A DNA stretch of 64,000 nt from Anisus vortex (taxonomy: Eukaryota; Mollusca; Gastropoda; Planorbidae). The stretch is from positions 5,338,587 to 5,402,586 of the forward strand of contig OX421505.1 of the NCBI GenBank assembly GCA_949126835.1, read 5' to 3'. Shown here in pieces: positions 11,284 through 23,200 of the stretch. Below the pieces are notes generated by a model. It saw nothing but the letters and a program-made list of their open reading frames with translations, was not told the origin of the DNA and made no database searches. The position numbers were made by a program, and so were the translations under genes. Every line of letters begins with the position of its first letter. The first letter of the stretch is position 1.

Positions 11284-14200
11284 CTATTCCATCATTGGGG
11301 CCCCCTCTCCTCCTGTAGCATCCTCAGATATATGTAAGTCCTCCAGCATCTCTTGAAGGCTAATCTGTGGTGCCCCTTCATCATCTGTATCTTCGGCCTC
11401 CACTGTGATCTTGGCAGCATCTGTGACAAATACAACATCTTTAAGTTTTCTTTTTCAAATAGTCAAACACATTTAAGTTTTTCTTTTTCAAACATATTCT
11501 CCAATAGTCAAACTCAAATCATGAATACTTGACCTTGGAAACATTTTATTCTGCAAAAGACTTTAAAAGAACAAATGAATTCAAACAGTACCAACAAGCA
11601 AACAGTAGCTTAGAAACTAACACAACCATGAATATGAATGGCAAAGATTGCACATTTAGAACATATAAGCTTGCATATATAAAAAAAGTTATGGGCAACT
11701 GCATAATCAACAAACTACACATTGTACTGAGTTAGAAAACCTTTTTAAAAAGTCCAAGATTTCACTGATTTAGGCAGCACAGTGACAGTAAAGTAGTCAC
11801 ATAGCATTGGTATGTTAACAGACAAATCTAATAAGCATAGACCTCTGGGGCTTTTTTTTTTCTTATAAGTTTACAGACATTACTTCTATATAAAAGATTA
11901 TTACGTCCACTAGGCCCAAAATTCCTGCAGGGTGGCAGGGATCTGTTGGTAGCATTAACCTGCATTAAGTTGGTTGACAGTCCGGTGAACTAACCACAGG
12001 ATCAGCCGGCATCACTAAAAATGATACAAATCTTGACCACAATAACTATCCACCTTACCATAAGACTAGTCTTTTTTTTTTAAATAGCTGAATACTATTT
12101 AATTTTTCAGTATGCCAGCAAAATAGAAGGAGACATTATTTGATTATTACTTGAATGTATTACATAAGACAAATTATCATTATACAATGTTGCCCGCTGA
12201 CAATAGGTGACAGTTCATGTTCTTAGGGGATGGAAGAAAGAAAAGTCACATCCAGGTGGCCATGGGATGGAAACACACTAAACGTCACACTCATAGACAT
12301 AGCTCTTAGAGATTACTCAACAAAAATATACAAATTAAATACTAATCATGAATACATGACACGTATGTCCAAGATGAATTTCGGTTAAGCATGACTATAA
12401 AAAAGCTCACAACAGATGAGGCTGAAAGGATTGCATCAGACAAAAATTTGGTCACCCAATGCGCGGTATGACACAAACAGACTAATGACATGATAGTTTT
12501 CATTACGAACATGAATTAACTGCTCTGCAAGAGAAAATGAAAGTAAAGCTTAAAGTATCCAAACCTTTATAAATGTTGACATTCTCCCTGAGTCCCTGAT
12601 CCTCTTCCAGATCTTCCAAGAAATCATTGTAGTCTCTGCAAGTAAAGAGAAGTGTTTGTTAGTATAAAAAAATAATAATGTCCTATGACTGTCATCAGGG
12701 AATTGAGGCAAAGAAACCCTTGATAACCTGGTCAAAGTGGTAAAGAGGATTCGTCATTACCCATGCACCAGAATACCCATACACAGCTGTTAAAGGGAGC
12801 AGTTTGTGCTGGGAGTAGAGAATATGTGTGCTGGGAGTAGAGAATATGTATACTGGTAGCCATGCTGCAGCGCGTTCGGTGGAAAACTGTAGGTCGTGGG
12901 TTCAAATCCTGGTGTAGGCTAGGATTTTTCAGGTCTGGAGGGTGTTCCCGAGTCTACCAAGCTCTGATTGGTACCTGACCTAAGTTGAGGTAAATTAAAG
13001 GCGACGACCCATTGTGCTGGCCACACAAACACCTAGTATGCCGTGGCCACAGAAACTGGTGAATGATGCTTCACCAGTCATATGATCAATTTGGTCCAAA
13101 GGGATATTTTTTACCTTTAATTCATTTAATATTAATATATTTCACCATGTAACCAAGATATATTCCCAATTATAATTAATATTACAAAGATTTCATACAA
13201 GGGGGTCATGAATTCTTATTAATGAAGAAAAATCCATTGCTGCTGAGGACATTTCTTCCTGCTTATAGGACAACATGCGTTACACCTTTCAGTCTTACTC
13301 CAATCTTAGCACCAATGAAGGTTAAACAGGGTTCGTACAGAAAAATTGCCTCAAAATTCCAGGAGTTTTCCAGGAGTGTTCATGAAGTTTTTCAGGAGTA
13401 AATTTTTTGAAAAGCCAAGCTGAGCTCTTTAAAAACAGTCAGTTCAGTTAAACACTGAATCAAACAGAGACATTACTGAATCAAGCAAAGACGTTAATGA
13501 ATCCAACAGTTTTGTTACTGAATCAAACAGAGACATTACTGAATCAAACAGAGACATTACTGAATCAAACAGAGACATTACTGAATCAAGCAAAGACGTT
13601 AATGAATCCAACAGTTTTGTTATTGAATGAAACTGAGACTTTACAAATGAAACAGAGACATTACTGAATCAAACAGAGACATTACTGAATCAAACAGAGA
13701 CATTACTGAATCAAACAGAGACATTACTGAATCAAGCAAAGACGTTAATGAATCCAACAGTTTTGTTATTGAATGAAACAGAGACTTTACTGAATGAAAC
13801 AGAGACATTACTGAATCAAACAGAGACATTACTGAATCAAACAGAGACATTACTGAATCAAGCAAAGACGTTAATGAATCCAACAGTTTTGTTATTGAAT
13901 GAAACAGAGACATTACTGAATCAAGCAAAGACGTTAATGAATCCAACAGTTTTGTTACTGAATCAAACAGAGACATTACTGAATCAAACAGAGACATTAC
14001 TGAATCAAGCAAAGACGTTAATGAATCCAACAGTTTTGTTACTGAATCAAACAGAGACATTACTGAATCAAGCAAAGACGTTAAAGAATCCACCAGTTTT
14101 GTTACTGAATCAAACAGAGACATTACTGAATCAAACAAAGACATTACTGAATCAAGCAAAGACGTTAATGAATCCAACAGTTTTGTTATTGAATGAAACA

Positions 14201-17200
14201 GAGACTTTACTGAATGAAACAGAGACATTACTGAATCAAACAGAGACATTACTGAATCAAACAGAGGCATTACTGAATCAAGCAAAGACGTTAATGAATC
14301 CAACAGTTTTGTTACTGGATCAAACAGAGACATTACTGAATCAAACAGAGACATTACTGAATCAGAGACATTACTGAATCAAACAGAGACATTACTGAAT
14401 CAAACAAAGACATTACTGAATCAAACAGAGACATTACTGAATCAAGCAAAGACGTTAGTGAATCCAACAGTTTTGTTACTGAATCAAACAGAGACATTAC
14501 TGAATCAAACAGAGACATTACTGAATCAAGCAAAGACGTTAATGAATCCAACAGTTTTGTTATTGAATGAAACAGAGACTTTACTGAATGAAACAGAGAC
14601 ATTACTGAATCAAACAGAGACATTACTGAATCAAGCAAAGACGTTAATGAATCCAACAGAGACATTACTGAATCAAACAGAGACATTACTGAATCAAACA
14701 GAGACATTACTGAATCAAACAGAGACATTACTGAATCAAGCAAAGACGTTAATGAATCCAACAGTTTTGTTATTGAATGAAACAGAGACTTTACTGAATG
14801 AAACAGAGACATTACTGAATCAAACAGAGACATTACTGAATCAAGCAAAGACGTTAATGAATCCAACAGTTTTGTTACTGAATCAAACAGAGACATTACT
14901 GAATCAAGAATCAAACAGAGATTACTGAATCAAACAGAGACATTACTGAATCAAACAGAGACATTACTGAATCAAACAGAGACATTACTGAATCAAACAG
15001 AGACATTACTGAATCAAACAGAGACATTACTGAATCAAACAGAGACGTAATTGAATCCATCAGAGGTTAATGAATTTAATAGAGACAATACTAAATCAAA
15101 CGGTTATTACCATCTTTTATTTTAATTATCATTTTTAATATCAATATATATTTAATGTAATGGTCTACTCCAAACTTCAAGCAGTTAAAAATAGTGAAAA
15201 GTTTCAAGCCAAATAGTTGGCATGCATGTAGAAGCTAGAGTTTATATCTTGACAAGTTCTATTTTCCGTCAATTTACTCTAGTGCAAGAACAATATGTGT
15301 GTATCATGTCAACTCTGTGATAAAAGTATTATGTTCTATTTATTTACTCTAGTTTAGTACAAGAACAGTCTAAGTGTATCATGTCAACTCTATTTATTCT
15401 AGTACAAGAACAGTCTAAGTGTGTCATGTCAACTCTATGATAAAAGTTTTATGTTCTATTTATTTACTCTAGTTTAGTACAAGAACAGTCTAAGTGTATC
15501 ATGTCAACTCTATTTATTCTAGTACAAGAACAGTCTAAGTGTATCATGTCAACTCTATTTATTCTAGTACAAGAACAGTCTAAGTGTATCATGTCAACTC
15601 TATTTATTCTAGTACAAGAACAGTCTAAGTGTATCATGTCAACTCTATTTATTCTAGTACAAGAACAGTCTAAGTGTATCATGTCAACTCTATTTATTCT
15701 AGTACAAGAACAGTCTAAGTGTATCATGTCAACTCTATTTATTCTAGTACAAGAACAGTCTAAGTGTATCATGTCAACTCTATTTATTCTAGTACAAGAA
15801 CAGTCTAAGTGTATCATGTCAACTCTATTTATTCTAGTACAAGAACAGTCTAAGTGTATCATGTCAACTCTATTTATTCTAGTACAAGAACAGTCTAAGT
15901 GTATCATGTCAACTCTATTTATTCTAGTACAAGAACAGTCTAAGTGTATCATGTCAACTCTATTTATTCTAGTACAAGAACAGTCTAAGTGTATCATGTC
16001 AACTCTATTTATTCTAGTACAAGAACAGTCTAAGTGTGTCATGTCAACTCTTTTTATTCTAGTACAAGAACAGTCTAAGTGTATCATGTCAACTCTATTT
16101 ATTCTAGTACAAGAACAGTCGAAATGTGTCATTGTCAACTCTATTTATTCTAGTACAAGAACAGTCTAAATGTATCATGTCAACTCTAGTTTTTCTAGTA
16201 CAAGAACAGTCTAAATGTGTCATTGTCAACTCTATTTATTCTAGTACAAGAACAGTCTAAATGTGTCATTGTCAACTCTATGCCAACTTACTTTGTGACG
16301 CTTTCAGTGTCCAGCTCCTCCGCCCCGTCAAATCTGCGCAGCTTCCACTTTCTGCGCCTCATTCTTCTGGCGTTGTCATAGACTTTCTTCACCAGCATCT
16401 GAAGGCCAAGTGTGTGAAATGAAAAACAATAGAATCAGAATTCCACATGGTCACAGAGATTATGATAGCATGAACTAATGAAATTTATTGACATCACAAT
16501 TTGCTATACTACATATTAATAAAAATTTCAAATCCAAAGGTTGTATGTGCAAAAGTATAGGTGTGTGTGTGTGATTGTGAGAATGGAGGGAGAGGTTTGC
16601 CTTATGTTTCTATACAAATTGCTTGCCCAACATGTAGCACACTTTAAATATGGCGTCACCAACTGAAAATTACTTTAAACATTACAATTTGAAAATCCCT
16701 ATTGCCCATATTTATTTATTTTAAAAGAATATAATTTATATTAATTTTTTTGTTTACTCCTCATCATTTATTGACTGTTTATAGTGATCCAACCCCAATG
16801 AATGCAATACCACTGTCAGAAAAATAGGATACTAAGATTTGCTCTATGGAAGCTATTTCATTCATCAATAAATTGGTGTCGGAAAAAACAAATTGATTAA
16901 TTAACAATTTGAGAACATGAATAGGTAAGGTAATAGCAGTAGTAAGTATTTCTAAGAGAAATAAAAAAGTACTACTTAATAAAAACAGAATACAATGAAA
17001 ATTTTGATAATTAATGCATTGGCAATCAGGAAATACATAAGATGTTAAAATTACAAATATATTCAATAAAATTTAGAAATTTTAGAAAAACAAATATGAT
17101 CTAAAAAAAATTTAAACCTAGGACATTATTTAAAAGTTATTTTGCTTGTGGCAATAAATCTACTTTGATGACTGCTGCACAAGTTTGTGGCAATAAATCT

Positions 17201-20200
17201 ACTTTGATGACTGGTGCACAAGTTTGTGGCAATAAATCTACTTTGATGACTGCTGCACAAGTTTGTGACAATAAATCTACTTTGATGACTGCTGCACAAG
17301 TTTGTGACAATAAATCTACTTTGATGACTGCTGCACAAGTTTGTGACAATAAATCAACTTTGATGACTGCTGCACAAGTTTGTGGCAATAAATCTACTTT
17401 GATGACTGCTGCACAAGTTTGTGACAATAAATCTACTTTGATGACTGCTGCACAAGTTTGTGACAATAAATCACGTTTGATGACAGGTGCACAAATTTGT
17501 GGGGGGCCACAGCATTTGGAAATATTTGAAACTAATAATTTCATCCCCATCCAGGCAGATGTCTGCTTTTATTTAACCCTCTTACATGAAAGTCTATATT
17601 TTCTAGTATAAAAAAAACAATGTTCAATAATTCTTAACATTCTTTATTTTCAACAGAGAATAAAACACAAAAAAAACTTGTTAGGAAAAAGCTATATTTT
17701 GTATATATTTTTTCCTAACGTGGGAAGGGTATAGCGTGATATTGTTGGAGATATAACAAGTACTCAAGGGTCCCCAACATCCCTGTGATGTTGTTTGTAA
17801 GGACCAATTGAAACCAACCATTTTGAAGACCCTGTGGTTTCAAGACCATGCTGGGGCAGTCCTATCTTTTGTGTAGTCAAAGACCAGTTGTATTTTAACT
17901 ATCATTGGATTTTATATATATTTAATATATGTACAAAGTTCTATTTCTTGAGGATTAAAAGTCTTATGTTTCTTGTTTTAAAACTAGAGTTTTATTGTTA
18001 TTTCCCTAGTTGAAAGTTAAGTTGTTCTGTTAAATAGTTTCTAACAACATACAAATACAGAAGGATTTAAACCCCCCTAGAAATCACAAACCTTATGTGC
18101 CCAGGTATGTAATACACTCTATAATTCAATTGTTCACTTACCACATCAGGAATCTTTTCTGTTTTCAATTTCTCAAAGTGTGGATGGTTCAAATTGGCAT
18201 TGGCAAAATCAAATCTGTGAATAACAAATATGTTTCCTGTATTATTGGCACGGTTATCAGCACAACAAAGTAAAAACACACAAAAATAACTTTAAATTAG
18301 AAAGGCAATAATATTCTGATGGGAAGACAATCCCAGCCCAAGGTATAGTTGGTCTTTAATCATGTCTTCATAAGCCTATAACATAATAGAACACTATATA
18401 TATATATAAAGCTTGACTAACCCGAGCACTGTATCGCCCACTCTGAGGATATGTCCCAAGTGAGTCCTGCAGTGGAACTGTTGGTCATTAACTCCCAGAT
18501 CACTCATCCGTGCCACATACACATCAGCCAGTGCATGCTGGGATAACAGAACAAAATCACAAAAATGGTGTCTTCATTCAACAGGAAACCAGGGTTAGAA
18601 TACAAATCAAAAGTTTTAACTACAGAATTCTCAGAATTAATAGTTGCCACACAAGCTGACCACTATCTAAGAAATCCTTAAGTTTCTATGAAATTAAAAA
18701 CTTTGCCCCTAGTCAGGGACGAAGCCAGAAATGTTTTCCGGTATAGGCTGAACTTTTGTGTGACAAACATTTATCAAATTTTTTGTGAATTTACCACATA
18801 TTTAAATCCAGATACTTTTAAAAAAATGTTGTGGCTATGCCCCTGCCCATAGGCCTGTGTGATGACTAGGGGTAGAGGTTAAGGGGGAGTGTGTTGTCTA
18901 GGGGGTGGGGGCCTGCTTTAGATTGTGTCAATACAAAAGGGCAAGTGAAAGCATTCACAAGTTTCCTAAGCAACAGCATGTAACACTGTGATTGTGTGGC
19001 CAGTACAATGCCCTTTATGCCTTTTACTCCCCCCCCCCCCCCCAACAGTACAGATAAAGAACTGGGTAGACAAAAGGACACTTTCTCCAGTCCATGAAAA
19101 AAACAATAACTTATCATTAGATTTACGTCTGTATTCCAATTCAACATTTCTGGAATGTCAATCTAAATGCATTGTTTGAAACTAGACAAATTTTAATGTG
19201 TCCCATCAATTTTGTAATACTCTAGATGAAAACTAAACAAGTGCCATCTCACCTTGTTAGAGATTTTGGGCCTGAAGGGCCTGTCCTTGTCAGAGACCAG
19301 ATCAATCTCCATGACCATGAACTCTGTCAGCTGTTTGACTGACACTAAAGATGTGAAGGGCTGCCTCCAGTAGTTGGCATTGCTCAGCTCAGCCACTGTC
19401 ATCATCAAGTAAAAAAGAGAGTTATTGGTTGATTCAAGTTTAACCACAGCAGTAAAGTACAGTATCACACTCAAGTAAAAGAGAGAGATATTGGTTGATT
19501 CAAGTTTAACCACAGCAGTAAAGTAAAGTAAAGAAATGTATTGGTTGATTCAAGTTTAACCACAGCAGTAAAGTACAGTATCACACTCAAGTAAAAGAGA
19601 GAGATATTGGTTGATTCAAGTTTAACTACAGCAGTAAAGTAAAGTAAAGAAATGTATTGGTTGATTCAAGTTTAACCACAGCAGTAAAGTACAGTATCAC
19701 ACTCAAGTAAAAGAGAGAGATATTGGTTGATTCAAGTTTAACCACAGCAGTAAAGTAAAGTAAAGAAATGTATTGGTTGATTCAAGTTTAACCACAGCAG
19801 TTAAGTACAGTATCACACTCAAGTAAAAGAGAGAGATATTGGTTGATTCAAGTTTAACTACAGCAGTAAAGTAAAGTAAAGAAATGTATTGGTTGATTCA
19901 AGTTTAACCACAGCAGTAAAGTACAGTATCACACTCAAGTAAAAGAGAGAGATATTGGTTGATTCAAGTTTAACTACAGCAGTAAAGTAAAGTAAAGAAA
20001 TGTATTGGTTGATTCAAGTTTAACCACAGCAGTAAAGTACAGTATCACACTCAAGTAAAAGAGAGAGATATTGGTTGATTCAAGTTTAACTACAGCAGTA
20101 AAGTAAAGTAAAGAAATGTATTGGTTGATTCAAGTTTAACTACAGCAGTAAAGTACAGTATCACACTCAAGTAAAAGAGAGAGATATTGGTTGATTCAAG

Positions 20201-23200
20201 TTTAACTACAGCAGTAAAGTAAAGTAAAGTAAAGAGATGTATTGGTTGATTCAAGTTTAACTACAGCAGTAAAGTAAAGTAAAGAGATGTATTGGTTGAT
20301 TCAAGTTTAACCATAGCAGTAAAGATGTATTGGTTAATTCAAGTTTAACTACAGCAGTTAAGTAAAGTAAAGAGATGTATTGGTAGATTCAAGTTTAACC
20401 ACAGCAGTAAAGATGTATTGGTTGATTAAAGTTTAACTACAGCAGTAAAGTAAAGTAAAGAAATGTATTGGTTGATTCAAGTTTAACCATAGCAGTAAAG
20501 ATGTATTGGTTAATTCAAGTTTAACTACAGCAGTTAAGTAAAGTAAAGAGATGTATTGGTTGATTCAAGTTTAACCACAGCAGTAAAGATGTATTGGTTG
20601 ATTAAAGTTTAACTACAGCAGTAAAGTAAAGAAATGTATTGGTTGATTCAAGTTTAACTACAGCAGTAAAGTAAAGTAAAGTAAAGAGATGTATTGGTTG
20701 ATTCAAGTTTAACTACAGCAGTAAAGTAAAGTAAAGAGATGTATTGGTTGATTCAAGTTTAACTACAGCAGTAAAGTAAAGTAAAGAGATGTATTGGTTG
20801 ATTCAAGTTTAACTACAGCAGTAAAGTAAAGTAAAGAGATGTATAAGTTGATTCAAGTTTAACTACAGCAGTAAAGTAAAGTAAAGAGATGCATTGGTTG
20901 ATTCAAGTTTAACTACAGCAGTAAAGTAAAGTAAAGAGATGTATAAGTTGATTCAAGTTTAACTACAGCAGTAAAGTAAAGTAAAGAGATGTATTGGTTG
21001 ATTCAAGTTTAACTACAGCAGTAAAGTAAAGTAAAGAGATGTATAAGTTGATTCAAGTTTAACTACAGCAGTAAAGTAAAGTAAAGAGATGTATTGGTTG
21101 ATTCAAGTTTAACCACAGCAGTAAAGTACAGTATCAGACTCAAGTAAAAGAGAGAGATATTGGTTGATTCAAGTTTAACTACAGCAGTAAAGTACAGTAA
21201 AGTAAAGAGATGTATTGGTTGATTCAAGTTTAACCACAGCAGTAAAGTACAGTATCAGACTCAAGTAAAAGAGAGAGATATTGGTTGATTCAAGTTTAAC
21301 TACAGCAGTAAAGTACAGTAAAGTAAAGAGATGTATTGGTTGATTCAAGTTTAACTACAGCAGTAAAGTAAAGTAAAGAGATGTATTGGTTGATTCAAGT
21401 TTAACTACAGCAGTATAGTACAGTATCTTGTCTGACCAAGTTCATTCACAGAGACAATAAAGTAGCGTTCACAAGTTTCTGTGGCCATGGCATACTAGAG
21501 GATTGTGTGGCCCAGACAACTTTACTTTAGCCCAACTTAAGCCAGGTACCTGTCAAGAGCTGGGTAGACTCAGGGACACCCCTCCAGATCCAGGAACAAA
21601 TCCTAGCCTTTACCAGGTTTTAAACCCAGGACCTTTGTACTAAACACAACATCAGACTAATTATAAGATATATAAAGTAATTGTCAATATTAACTTTCTT
21701 GAAAAGAAACCGTAATTATTATATATATTAATATTGTTATATAAATATGTATATTAATTATTCCCGTGGTATTGTTTATTGACATTTCATTTTGTTGAAG
21801 AAAGTATAAAAATCATGAGTGAAAAATAGATAATTATAAAATTGTGCCTTCAAGTAAATTCTCATAAATTCTAGTGCACATTTTCTTTTGCATTCGGAAG
21901 GAATCAGGAAAATCTATTTTTTTGTACTTTCTACACTAAAGGCCATATAAGTAAATTCCCCATTGTCATTGTGTTACTGAATCTGTTTTAGAACTTTTAC
22001 TAAATTTAATGAACTCAGCTGTGTTATATGTACTGTTTATATATGTTTATGAATTACACTGTTATTTCAACTTTCTACCAAGTGGCTTGAGTGTTGATTT
22101 TTTCATCATTGTGAACAAGTGCCTGAACAGAATCATACCGTGGACCCAGCAGTTCTAACAATATTATCCAGAAATCTTTACCTTGCAAAGTGTTGGGGTC
22201 AATGACATGGATATTCTGGGTCACCCTCAGCACAATACACAGCGGGTTGATGCTGCCTATCTGCTGGGCCGTCTTCTGGGGCAAGCAGATTATATTGTCC
22301 TGGATACATTCAAGAATTAGATCAACCATAAAGATATTTCCAACAAGAAGCCAGTACACTATACTATAGATCTAGATGCTGAGCTCACTAAAACAACCTT
22401 TCACTATGAAATAACTCAAGCATTATATAGTGTAAATTATAATACTTCATTCCACAGGTAAAGTTTCACCTTGCAAATCGGCACAATCTCCACAGAAAAG
22501 GTGTACTTGTAGGTGAATTTATTATTTCGCATGTCATGAGATATCAGCTCTTTCCCTGTCACAGATCTATAAGAGTGTAAGAATACAAATGTAAATACAA
22601 CATTGATTTGCTGCACACTGAAAAAAAGAACGTATAAGCTCTAAAAATAGAGCAAGCAATCCATCTTATTAGTCTTTGATGTAATAAAAAAATTGTATAT
22701 ACTTATTTAGCCCAGAGAATTATAACTGTGTTCTTGCATAAAAAAAATGGCTCTATGCATGTTTTTGCTGCTCAATGTCAAATACGCTCTGAGCTTACAT
22801 TATGTTTGTTGGCAAGGCTCTATAAATATATAGTTATTATTATTATTACAACCACCACCAGAGACCACCAAGAATAAAACAATCATTGCTATATAGAACA
22901 AGATAGAACAACTGGTTCTTATAATAAAATGATCAGCTTTCTCACCTGCTTGGCACATAAGTTGACAGAAAATCAACCAACTTTTTAGCATCATCTTGCT
23001 TTGTGAAAAAGAAATCTAGGCCATCTGAAGAATCAAAAAGATTTAACACATTGGTTTTAGGTCAACAGAAGAAACTGTATACAATATAAGTTTGACACTA
23101 GACTGAATGTGTTGTTTAAATAAAACTGAAACGAAGCTTTAACTACATGTATTTCTTTACTCATTAAAAAAACAGAAATATAGTAATACCCCGAGTATAA

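Noticed and set aside
12855..12910. tRNA gene
   Set aside because: A and B boxes are present, but there is no complete cloverleaf and the sequence continues into a repeated SINE body. The same applies to 29400-29492 and 10480-10549.
13641..14914. ORFs of 156-237 codons on both strands
   Set aside because: Result of a 21-bp repeat without stops; no independent coding evidence.
15501..16169. Long ORFs on both strands (222-224 codons)
   Set aside because: They are pure 45-bp repeat translations with no domain, and the array is intronic to NMD3.
17137..17505. CRISPR-like direct repeats
   Set aside because: Units are contiguous with no spacers and the context is a eukaryotic intron. The same holds for the other arrays.
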